Positions 11,780-26,700 of a stretch of 64,000 bases of DNA are shown piece by piece. A program made the position numbers and the translations under genes. Source of the stretch: Epiperipatus broadwayi. Lineage: Eukaryota; Onychophora; Udeonychophora; Euonychophora; Peripatidae. Under the pieces are notes generated by a model. It did not search any database, was not told the DNA's origin, and worked only from the letters and a program-made list of their open reading frames with translations. The stretch is taken from positions 1,695,677 through 1,759,676 of the forward strand of contig JAQFVV010012405.1 in NCBI GenBank assembly GCA_028023455.1. Reading direction: 5' to 3'. How positions within the stretch are numbered: position 1 is the first letter of the stretch; each line of letters opens with the position of its first letter.

Positions 11780-14700
11780 GTAAATGATTTATAAGTACTA
11801 TCACAATTACATATATTTATTTAAATAAATAATAATTACTTGAATTAAAAGCTTTTTTTTTTTTTAATGAATGTATTAGAAAAGTTTAAAGTGCATCAAT
11901 AGTTTTGTAATATTGATAATCTACATCAGGGATACTCAACCTTTTTCTTTTCTGGGCCACATATATTTGTGTGCTACATCAAGCGGGCCGTGCCAACCGA
12001 TTGGTGTCACATAAAAAAACGTCTGACTTCTCAATTCATGCATGCCACAGTTTGTGGATCACTTTACTATATCTTAGAAGTTACATATTAATAAACTGCA
12101 AACACTTTTATTTGATATAAACATTTATTTAAATGTCAGTGTAATTTTTGATATTGAGATTAACTTTTAACAATTTTAGATAAATCTGTTTTATATGTGC
12201 TACATGCTACTCTTAATATATCATCAAGGTGTAAATCAGTAAGTCTGTTTCTATGCACATTTTTCATATATTTCATTTTCGAATAAGATGATTCACAAAG
12301 ATATATTGATGCAAACAATGTGAACAACATTTGTGCACACTTTTTTAGTTATATATTTTTCAGGCACAAATTTCCAAAATTCCATATACTCCTTTCCCTC
12401 CCTTTGCTTCCAAATTTATGTCATTTTTAAATTCAACAAATTCGTTAAATAGCTTAATAATCATGTCCAAATACAGCTCATTGTATAATAGTTGCTATTT
12501 CTAAGTGTCTGGGATTTTCTATAAGCAAAGGATAATTCTTTATAATTCTTAAATCTTGAAATCTACTTTTAAATTCGTTCAATAAGGTACCTAAATAATT
12601 TAAAATAATTACATAGGTTTCTTCTGAAGAAATGTCAATACCATCTTGCTTAGCATTTGTCAGTGTTGGAAAATGATGTAGTATTTGGTTTTGTATATCT
12701 TGATAATAAATATTTAGCTTTTCTTCAAAAGCCAACACTTTATTTGTCATTTGTGAAATAATTTTATTTTCACCTTGCAAACTAATATTAAAATCACAAA
12801 GCTTTTCTGTGATGTCACATAAAAAAGCTAAAAGACACCACCATCCATCATTGTCAAACTCATTATAAGTTTTATTGTTTTCTTGTAAAAGTGAAATAAT
12901 TTCCTAACGTAATAAAAAAAAGCGATTCAAAACTTTACCTCTGCTTAGCCATTGCACCGAAATATGCAAAAATACATCACCATAATTACTATTTATTTCT
13001 TCCAAAAGATTTTTAAATTTTCTGTGGTTTAATTCTCAGGCTCTAATATAATTCGCAATGTTTATGATGGTTTTCATTACAGCATCTACTTCTTTAATGG
13101 ATATATGTGCCCCCACATTGGTGAATTAAACAATGAAATGATAAAAGGTTTGTTAGATTATATTTCTTTTTTAATAAGGAAACAAATCCCTTTTCGGATC
13201 TAATCATTGAAGGACATCCATCAGTGCACTCAGAAAACAATTTTGTTATTTCAATGTTATTACTCTCCAGAAAAGTGTAAATACTGTTGAGAAAATCACT
13301 ACCTTTAGTTTGATTCTTCATACGAAGAAATTTCAATAAATCTTCACAAATTGAATTCTGTTCTGTACAGTAACTGACGAAAATAGCACATTGTGATGTT
13401 GCTAAAATGTCAGTGCTAGAATCAACAGTCCCAAACTAAAATATTTGCAGTTTTTCAAATCTATTATATTATCAAAAATAGGTTTTGCAATATCTTTAAT
13501 ATGTCTAATGCAGGAAAAATCTGACAGTTGTAATTACTTAATTTGTAATAATATTTGACTTTTATTACTAAATTTATCAAATAATATATTCGAAGCATTT
13601 AGGAAACATTGTTTCACAACTTCAGCATCTGTAAACGGTTTCATATTTTTGCCAAGTAAATAAATATTATAAAATATTATAATATAACAAATTTCATACA
13701 ATGGTTGTGTCACCACTGCCTTCTTGTGAGATTGCCACTGACATAATATTTTGTTGTTGTTGCAATGATTTCTTGAAGAAAGCTAATTTTTCACTTCTTA
13801 TTAAAGATCCATGAGCAGAAGTGTCATTAAACAATTTTTTTCCTGCTGTAATGACGATCAATGTTATTTTTTTTAATGCGACACTTTCTCAACAAATCAA
13901 ACACATTGCTGAACCTTTGTTATTCAACACAACAAAGTATTCCTCTTCCCAGTTGTCTTGAAACATTCTATTTTCATCCAATAATTTTCGTTTGTTGTTT
14001 GAAGACATCATTATGATGTTTAAATTATAGTTTGATATAAAATACTACGCGTCTATGTGTATACTAATTCACGTATAAAACTAAATTGTTTCACTTTGCT
14101 TTCAAAAACACGGACTATTGATTGAATTAAAGTTTCAAACTTCTGGTTGGTCAATTATACAATCTGCAGTAAATATATTTGTCTTTTTAAAATTATATTT
14201 GTTTTAGTTTAGTATCTAAAATGGAAATTTATAATTTGTTTGATTACAGAAAGGTTTTTAAAAAATAAATTTCTATTTATAATTGATGATAATAATCTAA
14301 CACTGTCAAATTATAATAAATGCTTACCATCCAATTATAAAGTCCAGAAGTAATTCATTGAATTCCTTATCAATATGTTTTAGTATAAAAGTAAATTTTT
14401 TTACTAAAATCTGAGAAACAAACAAGTGGGGTAAAAAAAAAAAAAAAAAGCTTAATAAATTATGTTTTTATTTTCAAATTCAAAATGTAGAAATACAACT
14501 GTCGAAGTCATGGATTGGCATTCCCTTGCGGAGACAAAAACAGTCAGAAGCTTGAAAAGACGGATTTACGTCATTATTATACCATTAAATTTAAATATTT
14601 ACTGGTTTTTTTTTTTCTTGCAAAAAAAATCCTGAAGGTACTAAAATCAGCAAAATAATGCTAAAGATAGTGGGTTGAGATCGAGTACAAGTCATATATG

Positions 14701-17700
14701 AAGATACTCAAGCATTTTTGGTACAGATTTGGCAGGTTCTTCAGATCTGTGAAATTAAAAAAAAAAAAACATAACGTTATTAGTGCGTCAATAAAAAATA
14801 TCAATCGCACATGGTTATTCGTTAATTAAGAAGAGTGTTGTCACATCTGTTGATCATCAGTTCTATTGCTGGGCCACACATAAAAGCTTGGCGGGCCGCA
14901 GGTTGAGTATCGCTGATCTACAAGAACAAAAATCGAAGAGTTGTTTATGCTATCTCAAAATAATTTAACAGATTAAATTTATTTTTTTACACTGATATAG
15001 TTTTTACGTAATCTTACAGTAGTACTTTTGGAAATAAAGCAATTTATCATCCTGTAAATTATCTATTGATGGTTTTAAATTAAACATAGCTCAATGTATA
15101 TGTTAACAAAGGGAATAAATCCATCTCCCTCAGGCTATGACTTAAAAGCATTTTATTGAACAATGAATCCACCTATTCTTGATTCTTTATTTAACATATA
15201 GAGTTCTTTTAAGTCATAGCCTGGGGGAGAGTGATTTATTTCCTTTGTTTACTATTGATGAGTTTATACAAGAAATATACATATAATACTTTATCATGTG
15301 TCAAATGCATATAATATAATACTTTATCATAGGCTTGAATAACAAGAATAAAAGTAAAAATGACTATAAATAAAGTTTATATTAGTAGGGACAGAATTTC
15401 AACACTCTAATTCCTTTTGCAAAGTTGTTTATATATATATATACCTTGCAACTGATTTTTGAATTGGAAATATCATATGTATGTCTACTATTTTCGTTAG
15501 TAGTTCTACCTATATATAAATCCTTTTGAAAAAATATGTTCATCATTTATTATTTTAAAGCTAACCAAAAAAATTTTATGAAATAAAATCATTCCTTGTT
15601 TAGAACTTAGATATTTTAAAATTTTTGACTTTAAACATGGATTTTTTCATTCAAAAATTGTATTCCAATATCATTTATTTATGAAAGTGTAATGTCCAGT
15701 CCTCCAGTGTGATTATTTGTAGTGTGTTTATTGCTTCTTGTCCATTGAACGTATGCTTACATGGTTCACAAATATGTGTCGCATGTAATTGTTTTAAATG
15801 ATTGCTCTTATTTTCTCTAAGGTGAAAGTCTTTGACTTGCTTTTGGAATACTGTTTCTACAATTAAGTAACAAGTGCACTAATTATTGAAATAATTTTTA
15901 TAATTTGTGTCATTATTATATAATTTTTTGTAAAAATTTGTTTTGAAACTATTATTATAATATTGAAATAAATTTTATTCCAGTATATTAAAGCCTTAGA
16001 TGAAAAATTATTGGAATTGAAAAAAATATCCTGGTGAGTAAAATTATTTACTTTAAGATAATGAAAGATATAATTTGATTGTAAAAGTAACTTTAAAAAT
16101 TTTATTTTTGTATATTAATATATAATTGTTTAATATTCAATTGATGAATTACATTCATTTTTAATAGGTATTAGAATTATATGCTAGTTATGAAATGGCA
16201 ATTTTAACTGCATTTTAAAATATAGCTTCATAATTAATTCATAAAAGAGCTTCCTGAGTGCCCACTAAGCACTTTTTTAGTTTAGTTATATCATTGCTTT
16301 TACATTTATGTTATTTAAAAACTCAACACAGATATTAAACTAATATAAATGGATTATGTAGATACTGAATAATTAATGTACAAAATGTTAAAATAGGAGT
16401 TGATTTTCAGAAAAAGAACCTAGAATGATAAATGAAATAGCTTTCTCCATTTTTAGAGCAGGGATACTTAATTGGGGATCTGGTCTTGTAAGAATAAAAC
16501 TGATTGAAATATAGATATTGTAAATATTGATGATTTAGTGCTAACCCTCTTAAATGTTTTAATATCTATTTTAAGACTTCATTTATCCACTTAATTTTAT
16601 CTTTTATAGCACATACCATCTCAATCTCCATGTCAATTTTTTATTCTTTCAGTGATGGCAGTGATATATATTTGTTTTCTTTATTCTTTCAATGATGGCA
16701 GTGATATCTATTTGTTTTCTCATTCCTGTATTTCATGTTTGATTACCTTATTAATTTCAATTTACATCTTTCCGTACTTCATGTGTACTTTCTATAAACA
16801 TTGATAAAACATTCATTAAAAACTTTTTTTTTGCATCACATAGTCTATTTTTTATTAATATTAAACTATTTCTTCCAAAAGAGTTCCATCAAAGTATACT
16901 TTTATGATCATATTTTATATATATTGAACCAGAGACTTTCTCAGCTTCAAAAGTTCAGTATTTTAAAAAAATGAAAAGAACAGAAAATATTGTCTTGTAT
17001 TTTTCGTACTCATTTATATTTTAAAATTCTGTGATTTTACTTTTTCAATATATTTTAGTTTAAAGTAATTTCCTTTTGATTCTTGTTTTTTTTTTCATTA
17101 CAATAATTAAAAGCAAGCAAAGTTTCTTTTTATTTTGTTGATTTTAATCTATTTTTAAAAGCTGAGACTTATTTTCTCATTTATATATTTTTTAATTAAT
17201 TTTTAATAAGATAAGAGTCATGGTCAGATTTTTTTTTTTTTTAATTAAAATTAAGCGGGAAATAAGAGATTTACCCTGATCAAAATTTTTTAATTAAAGA
17301 TTAGGCATGAGATAGCAGTTCACATAAATAGCCCCAGGTTTTTGCCTGAAGGATTACCCTGCTTCTTCTCATTCTGCTTTTTATTCTTATTGTGACTCTT
17401 ATTCGGATTGTGTTCTAATTTTTATATTTGCTAATTGCTCAACACAGATCACCGAAGTTGGATTTCTGCGGACTGCTAATAGTTTTTGCTGCTTGCTGGA
17501 ATCAGAAAGAATTGCTTAGCTATTTGCTAATAAGTTAAATACATTAAGCTATAGCGAGTGTCTATCCAGGATACTAAAAATATACACCATGAGAAACCTT
17601 CCTAAAAATATGCAGTGTTAAACAATCCAAAGATGAACCTGGGAGCTTCATAATTGTAACAGCATGAGCATGACCTAAAAGCTTGATCCAGAACTAGTCC

Positions 17701-20700
17701 CAATGATTGCCTTCAGAATTCCAAACAGATAGATAAATGAAGATCAAAACCTTCATAAGGAATCGTATATAAGGAAGAACTCAGCCAGACAGAACATTAT
17801 GCCTCGAGGTAAATGAACATTTTCATATAACCAGGGCTTAAATCTTTTGCTTAAATATTTATGTTAAAGTCTTAGCTTAATCTTAAAAAGAAAACCTGCA
17901 TCTATAATAATATGTATAATCATTTAAATTTCACTAATTATTTTATTATGTATTTGTCTTGTTATTATATGTATTGAAGTCTCAGTTTTAAGATTTCATA
18001 TTTTTAAATTTATTAGTCAAGAGTATGTAGTGTGCTTTTATAGTTTATACTCAGTTTATTTCTCTTTTATATTACTAATCATTGATAAATGCTTGGGCAG
18101 ATTAGTAAGTATCTTTTAACTCACTTGTTGGTTTGCGTTTCTGCAAACCGTAAGTTTTTTCACTACTGATTTATTGATTGTATTGTTCTGTTTTTCCTAA
18201 ATTGCAGAGATTTTGTTTTCTTCTATTTAAGATTACATAAAATCATAATCTTTTCTTGTTCTCTTGACAGAATCAACCTTGACAGCCCTCAATGTGATCA
18301 TTCATGGGTGTTTGCAAGCATTTGACATTCTTATGTCCCGATGTTTCTTTTCCAGGCTAAGGAAAGCTCGCCTGCACTGGTCATTGACTTCTGTGCAAGA
18401 TGGTTCTCTTTTGAAATTTCTAAATAAAGGAAAACTGGAATTTGCGTATATAAATTGCTAGCAGGAAGACATTATAAATCCCTCTTAATTTTTAGGTGAG
18501 AAAATGAACTTATTTGCCAGGGTGGTTAATGTTATCTTACTCTCATACCCTCTGATAAATACGCTGGAGAAATTTAGGTCAAACTTTCATATTTTGTTTG
18601 ACTAATATTTATTTTTTTGAATTTAATAAACTTTAAAATTATTTTGGACTAACATTTGTCTCTGTGTTCTTTTCTCAATTGTCTGAACAATGTTAAAGAT
18701 CTCTTCCTCTCCCTGGGTCTAGCTGGTAGCATTGATCATTATCATTAAATTTTGGATCACCATAAATTAAATTTTCTATGTGTGATGTGATGCACTGTGA
18801 CTTCTCCTTATATGAAGTCAAGAATTTCTCAGCAACTATGCCCAGAGGAATCTGTTAACCAATTTGACTTCTCTTTCCATTCCCAACCCCAAGTTTTCCC
18901 ATATTCTTCTCTATCCTGCTCCATCTCATTTCCACAACATAATCTTCGTTAACTCCATGCCTTTTATATCTAAAACCCCCATATCTTTTCCCAAATCCAG
19001 CATAAAAACCAATAAGACACCTTTTATATAATCACTTTGTTCATATTTATTCTTCCACAACTTCATTATTTGTACTCTTTCTGTTTTCAGACATTTACAT
19101 TCAATTAACAGATGCCTAATATTTTCTATGCCTTTCTTACACAACTTGCAGATTAAATCACTCATATTTTTCCATTTATGGTATCTAAAGATCCCGTTTA
19201 ACCTTAAACAGTAAACTACTTTCCTTGCTATTATCATAAATTAACTCACACAATATTGTTTACTTCTATATATATTTAAACTCTTTTTACTCTCCATACT
19301 AGCTCTCTATCCCTCCAACTCCCTATTCTTTATTAATGCATCTATTCTTCTATCCCATTCCTTAACACTATAACACTCAACAATTCTCCTAACACAATCA
19401 TCCCACCTCTTGTATAAGTATACTGACATAAATTATTTATCTAAATCTTCTGGATATCACATTATCTTTCACACCCATCTTGTTGCCTGCCCTTTATTCA
19501 TAACCCAATTAAATACTATGTTGGCTATTCTTTTATTATCCATAAACTGCAATCTACCGAACATTTTCATTTGACTTTCTAGATAGTGAGCGCCCTCGGT
19601 GATCAAAAGAAGATTGAAGTGACCGGTACAACATATAAGTAGAGAAAAGATTGATGTTAAATTTTATCTTTATTTAATTTACCTTTAACAAAAAAGTAAT
19701 CAGATCATTTGATGTTTGGGAGATTGTAATTAAATTTGAGCACTGGAAGTAAAAAAGTTGACTTGTGATCCATGGAGTTTGAGGTCCAAAATCTACTGCT
19801 GCACTAAATTCCATAAGCCAATTTATTTTTTAGGTTGTGGTTTAATACTAACGACATCACATGGCTTCTTTGCTAAAGGTTTTTTTTTTTTAATTTCAGG
19901 TTATAAAGTTGAATAGTATACTATTAAATACATAAGTATCTAAATTCCAGATTTTGATCATAAGTCTTCACTGATGAAGGCAAAAAGCAGGCCAGGGATA
20001 TGGATATCACAGGACTTTATTATTTTTTGTATTTATTAATTACTCATTCTTACAGTAGATAACTCTGTAATAAGGTGAAAAAATTTGCTTTTGATTATAT
20101 AGTGGCTTTTGCAAATAAACAAAGTTCTTAACTTTTTATTAATTTTTTAATAAGTAGAGGATCAGGACTAATGTATGAAAACTAAACGCGTTCATCACAT
20201 TATTTAATTTTTAAAGTTTTTGCTACTCTTTGTAAATGAATGTGATATTAAACTTTTGCATCATTTGAATGTTTACCTTTAACAGCATAATGATCATTTC
20301 TGATTTTTAAAGCAGTGGAATTTTTCTGCTTAAATATATTTTGTGCTGTGACATTATTACCTTCACTCATTAGATTTGTTAAAAAAAACATATTAAATCT
20401 GTTTTGGCAAAGGATTTTGTATGAAGGCTTATTATTAATCATTCTATGCCATTAAGACACTACATAACCAACTAGTCATGGGTAGGGATTTATTAAGCAC
20501 TACCATTTAGCATCTGTTGATTACTAAAGCTTGCACTAGATGGCATAAAAATAGCGAGAAGATTATGTTAATATTAGCCATTCTCTTGATCAGAGGGTTT
20601 AACTTATTCTAATAATTTGCCCTATATAGTTTAATGTAGTCGTTGAGTGGCAAACTTGAGAATTGAGAATTTACTAATTGCAACTTATTTAATCGTTTCT

Positions 20701-23700
20701 GGTGCTCGAATATCATATGATACCTTGAGTCATATCATAATGAAGGTAGTTTATATTTACCCTGTTATCATGTGGATGATAGGAAATCTTTTAAAAATTT
20801 GATATTCATTAATCTGAAATGTTATAAATAATTGCAAACAAGTAGTGATAAACATTAAAAATTTTTATCATCTCTTATACACTTTAATGCAATCTTTTTT
20901 TATAATTCCTTCTTTATTTTGCTTACAGTTTCGACTGTCCTGCAGTCTTCATCAGAGTTTTCTATAACTTTCACTTTTCTCTCTACAACTATAATTTTTT
21001 TTTTTATAGAGAGAGAAGTGAAAGTTATAAAGAGCTCTGATGAAGACTGCAGGACAGTCGAAAGCAAAATAAAGAAGGAATTATAAAAAAAGATTGCATT
21101 AAAGTGTATAAGAGATGATAAATTTTTTTAATGTACAGTATATGAATAAATGAAGAGAAATGCAAAAAAAGTAAAGGGGAAGATATAAGAATAATTTTAA
21201 ACATTTATCATTTTTGTTCAGCTTCTTTGCTAACTCTAAATAAATTGCTGCAGCTATTCCTAATTGCATAGATTTTGAGAAGAAATGCAAAGAAAGTAAA
21301 AATATAGAGAGTTCCACTAAGATTTTAAAAAGTAACTAATTTGGAATGAAAATTATTAAACCAAACTCATTGTTTGATATTTCCGAGTCATTTAGGAGGT
21401 TTTTTTTTTTAATAAGAAAGGAATTAAAAAAAGTAATATATATGAAATTGAATTATCATAAAAGAATCAACCTTACACAGAAAGTGTTTTCAAAAATAAG
21501 AATATATTTATTGAAAAAAAAAAAATGTTGACCAGTCTTTAATTTTTTCCCATTCAAATTTTTGTCAAAGGACAGCATTAAGAAAATCTAGACTATTTGA
21601 ATATATTATAGTAATTTATTTACATTATAGTAAATAATAACTAAGCCAATTTATTTTAAAGAGAATGTCATTTATTTGATAATCAATACATTTGAAAATT
21701 ATCCAAATTCTCATCTGTTATGAAGAGAGAACTTCCATTTGACATTTTAAGTTCGCGAGTGACTTTTATTAATAAGGGATAGAGTAGCTTTTAAAGTACT
21801 ATAATTTAAAAAAAATTGTAGTTAGTTATTAAACATCACATGATCACTGTTTCTTATGCTTGCTCATAACTTATTAAAACAGGCAAAACTCTCCATACAG
21901 TAATGCCACTCAGTGCAAGCAAGAGTAATCAATGGATGCCAGAAGGCTTGTGCATCCAAGGTTCCTCACTGATGAAGCCCATAAGCCAGAAACTAGTCTG
22001 GGGATATTGAATTAGTAGGCACTAGATAGGGATTTTATGCACAAGCCTTCTGGCATCCACTGATTACTCTGGCTTGCACTGAGTGGCACTATGTTTTATT
22101 AAATATTTACAGTATATCAATAAGGATATTAGACATGAATTGAGAATTCATGAAAAGTGTTATTTCTTCCTTTTACTTTATTGTAATTCATTGTTGTATT
22201 GCAAGGTTTGTGTGAAATTTTATCTTGAAGTCTTCATTTTAAAAATTTAGATTCAAAATATCTTGATTACTATATATTTTTTTATCAAATTTCATTCAGT
22301 TCATATAAAAAATAATATTAAAAAAAATCAACATTTTAAAAAAAAAAAACCCTAAATAATTATTTCTTACTGAATCAAAAATAATATAATGAATATTATT
22401 ACATCACATTTCTTGTTTCTAATGTTTCAGCAATTTTTATGTTTTCAAGAGTATAATAAATATAAATATTAGTAAAATATCTCAATATATGTCTGAAAAA
22501 TTGGTATTATATATTCTCTAATTTTTTCCCTTAATTTTCAGACATATAATAATGATGTACTAAAATTTATGTTGTTTTACATCTTTAGAAAAGACCATAA
22601 AAACAGGTGAAGCATTGGAAATAGTAAATTTGATATATTAATGTTCATAATATTATTTTTTGATTAAATAAGAAATAAATGAAAGCTTTTAAAGAAAATA
22701 GTGATTTTGATTATTATTATTAATCATTCCTTTTTTATTTGATAAATGGGAATATAATTGATAAAAAAGATATACTTTCTGTATATATGTATTTTATTTG
22801 AGTAAAATATATATATTAATAAAATGTGGAGATTTTATTAAAAAGAAAAGTGTTTTGTTTTGTCCTGACCCAGAAACATTATATTAAAACATTTTTGCAC
22901 AGAAACAGCGCCACCAAGCGATGGTCAATGGCTATTTAACAAGAACATTTTATTGAAGTAAAATATTAATGGTTAGATATTGTGTTGTAAAAATTGGAGT
23001 TTACTAAACATGTTTAATTGTTATTAATTCTATAATAATGTACATATATGATTAAATCCAAATGGAAGTAACTGCGACTTCCACTGAGCTCAGTAAACAT
23101 CAAATCTGTCTTTTTCATAGTTGATCAATGTTTATATAGCTAGTTTATCAGGATTTGCAGTTATTTCTTTTTCAATTATATATTGTTAAATTATATCATT
23201 TACTGTTACATTCACTTTATTTAGAATGCAACAATACCTCATCACTTGTGCTGTATTATAATATTAAATCAATGATGTTAAATGCGAGGATACTCTTGTT
23301 TCAGTCACAAGATAAAAAGTTAGAGAAAATAACGACTGTCTTATTTTCGAACCTAAATACACATATATAGGCCAATCTTAAGGATCATGGAATGAGAGCG
23401 TGAATATATTAAATCATTCACTTTACATCCATTTCTTTTAATAATCTTATTAACACATCTGAAATATTGAAATTTACTTTGTGTTATTATTAGATGTTCA
23501 ACTATGCAATGATTAATGAATTTTACCAGTGCAGTATCAGATTGTAAATCGTTTTAGAAGGTAATACAGTGTAAATGAGGAGGGATTATTACCTTATAAA
23601 TAGAATTATAATCTGACACTGCGCTAGTAAAATTTATTGATCATTAACATTTATTAAAAAACTAGCGTTTCATTTGTTGTTAAAACTAAGGCAATGCTTT

Positions 23701-26700
23701 AATCCTCTGAATAATTAAAGTGATTTCAGATTATTATTGTGTAAATAAATTAAAAATAATAGACAGATTTTATTCTCTGATTTAGAATAGTGTCAATGAA
23801 CTAAACTTTTAAAACGAGAGATGGTATCATTCTGTCTTTTTCATAATTGATTGACGTTTATGTATTCTATTGGTCACAGTTATTTCCATTTCAATTAACA
23901 TATTAAGTTATGATTATAGTTACATTTATTAACAAACTTACCTTTCATTTGTTGTTTGGAGATTGTTAAAATTAAAGCACTGCCTTGATCCTCTGAGTAG
24001 TTAAATAGTGATTTCAGATTATTTATTTTGTACATAAGTTAAAATAATAGACTGATTTCACTCTTTGATTTAAAACAGCATCAATGAACTAAGTTTAAAT
24101 ACCAACAAAGCTGAAAGGATAAATGGTATTATATGATTTTTCAAAGTTGATTGATAGTTATATAGCTCCTTGAGAGTTGCAATTACTTCTGTTTCAATTT
24201 CATATAATTGAACTATAATTATTTATACTTACATAGATGACTAAAATAATACATTGAACAGGCTTAATACCTGCATTTATATATGTAATATATGTGGGAT
24301 TCGAACTCAGGCTTTTACACAACTCACAACTCTCAGTGCCATCTTATATTGCTGACCCACCTGATCACACACATGTTGAAAAGGTAAATAATTACCAATA
24401 TATGTACTGTATGATTAAATTAATTTAGTTTATTTGGAATATCTTTTAAAGTTATTATATTTAATTGTAGAAGTCACATTCTGTCTTAGAAAGTAAAATT
24501 CATACAATACACATTTAAACTTTATATTAAAAAAATTATGTCTCTATTTTGTAAGATTTATAAGCATGATATATAAATATATATCATATCTTATATATAT
24601 ATATATGTATAATGTTAATATACCTCTGCCTCCAATGTATATGTAATTCAAAGTAGTAAATAAACAAAAATACAGTGTAAAAAATATTTATTAATATAAC
24701 TATGAACATGAAAAAAATGTACTTTTGTCTATTTACTTTTTTGAATTATATATATAAATTATTAATGAATGTCTGTATTCCAATTATAATAAAATATATA
24801 TAATTATTCAAAACAATACAATAATTAATACAGTAAAAAATATTTTCAAAACAAATGTATACCATAATTTAATAGAAGTACAAAAAACCGTTATAAATGT
24901 ATACAAAAAGAATTACGTCATACATCAATTTTCCCACAATTCATTAATTTTTATATAAGCAGCCTGCCTATTTATCAAATGTTGCTTTCCATCTTTTATT
25001 AACATAGCTTCTTTAATTTTACGTTTATTATTATTTCTTTCAATACACAAAATCTTAACTTTATTAAAATCAAAATCAAAACCATAATTACATTTAACAT
25101 TATGATCAAAAAATACTGAGATATATAATCATTTCTAACATTCTCTTGTCTTGATTTTGTACTCATTTATATAACAAAATATTTTAAAATATTTTTTACT
25201 GTATTAATTATTGTATTGTTTTGAATATTTATATATATATATTAGAACATATCTTTATATACATAACATATATTTTACAGTAAACCCTCTGAAGAAATAC
25301 TTGCTGAATATGTGCGGAAAGTAGAATTTTTAAAGGGTCTCATTGAGACTGAAAAACTTGTAAGTTTCACTTTGTGTGTTTTTTATTGGGTTAGATACTT
25401 CAAATTGGCAAATCATATTATTGCTGTCAGGTCTTATCCTATAAGACTGACTTGTCATCATCAATTTGTTAGTGGCTAAATATTTGATGACATACTTTTC
25501 TTATGCTTATTTCATGTTATGTGATGTCTTTCATATCAATTTTAATTTTGGGTATTTCAAAATCACTGCTCTCCTTTAAATGTCGAAATGTCGTAAATAG
25601 TAAACTGTTAACAATCATAATGACATGTTAACTTTTTATTCTGTAGGCCACTCAAATACTCTCTATCTAACCTCTACTTGTCTTTATGAAACTGTTTATC
25701 TAATGATTAGACTACGAACTTGTTCATAATGACTATTTTACAAGAATTTTGACCAATCATGGACTCTAAATGTTGCTAGCGCAAAATCGGTAAAGCCTTG
25801 AAACACATAGCATGCATCATTATTTGCATTATTTCATTACCATTCAAATGATATAATTTTTTTTTCTGTGATAAAAATTGCATTTTTTATGAAAGTTTTT
25901 GTAAAAAGAAATCTTTTTTGTATTTCATAGAAAAAGATTGATAAAAAAATCAAGTCATATGACCTAATTTTAATAAAGCTCCTATTTACAAATGTTATAT
26001 ATAGAGTAAGTTAAAAACAAACTCTTATGAAGCTTCAAAAATACCCTCAACCTCAGACCGCGGTTTCTGCCTCTAGCGTCATCAGTGAGGTGCTAGGGAA
26101 TAAAAATACTAGAACTAGTCCAGCATTTTATCAATGCCTAACTATTTAGAAGAAAATCTGAAACTTTCAGACATTTAAATGTCCAAAAATCCAGCTATCT
26201 AACTCAAATAGCCGTATGTGACCGAACTAAGTTCAGATACACCATATATTAATAGCTCTAGCTTCATAAGAGTTTGTTTTTAACTTACTCTATATATAAC
26301 ATTTGTAAATAGGAGCTTTATTAAAATTAGGTCATATGACTTGATTTTTTTATCAATTTAATTTTAGTTTTTTGCTATTAATGCTTTGGCGATTTTATAT
26401 TGCTAGAGCTATTAATATATGGTGTATCTGAACTTAGTTCAGTCACATACGGCTATTTGAGTTAGATAGCTGGATTTTTGGACATTTAAATGTCTGAAAG
26501 TTTCAGATTTTCTTCTAAATAGTTAGGCATTGATAAAATGCTGGACTAGTTCTAGTATTTTTATTCCCTAGCACCTCACTGATGACGCTAGAGGCAGAAA
26601 CCGCGGTCTGAGGTTGAGGGTATTTTTGAAGCTTCATAAGAGTTTGTTTTTAACTTACTCTATATATAACACAGAAAAAGATGAATGTGGATTTATTTAG

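Larger units (their letters stand above)
25939..26672. mobile_element. F3 inverted-dimer element with two hammerhead-like cores
   Basis: The insertion has a perfect 10-bp direct repeat, AGAAAAAGAT, at 25929-25938 and 26673-26682. Its order is end block A, unit B (minus), A inverted, spacer, unit B (plus), partial A inverted. The two B arms (about 26026-26240 and 26410-26630) are near-identical over about 215 bases. Each contains a complete hammerhead-like core, in opposite orientations. The layout copies that of the Penelope-like composite further down the same gene. No protein is encoded. It lies in USE1 intron 3. Confidence 0.8.

Noticed and set aside
18264-18461. 65-codon plus-strand frame as an extra USE1 or unknown exon
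   Set aside because: USE1 exons 2 and 3 join in phase without it, no homology is recognised, and the length is within chance.
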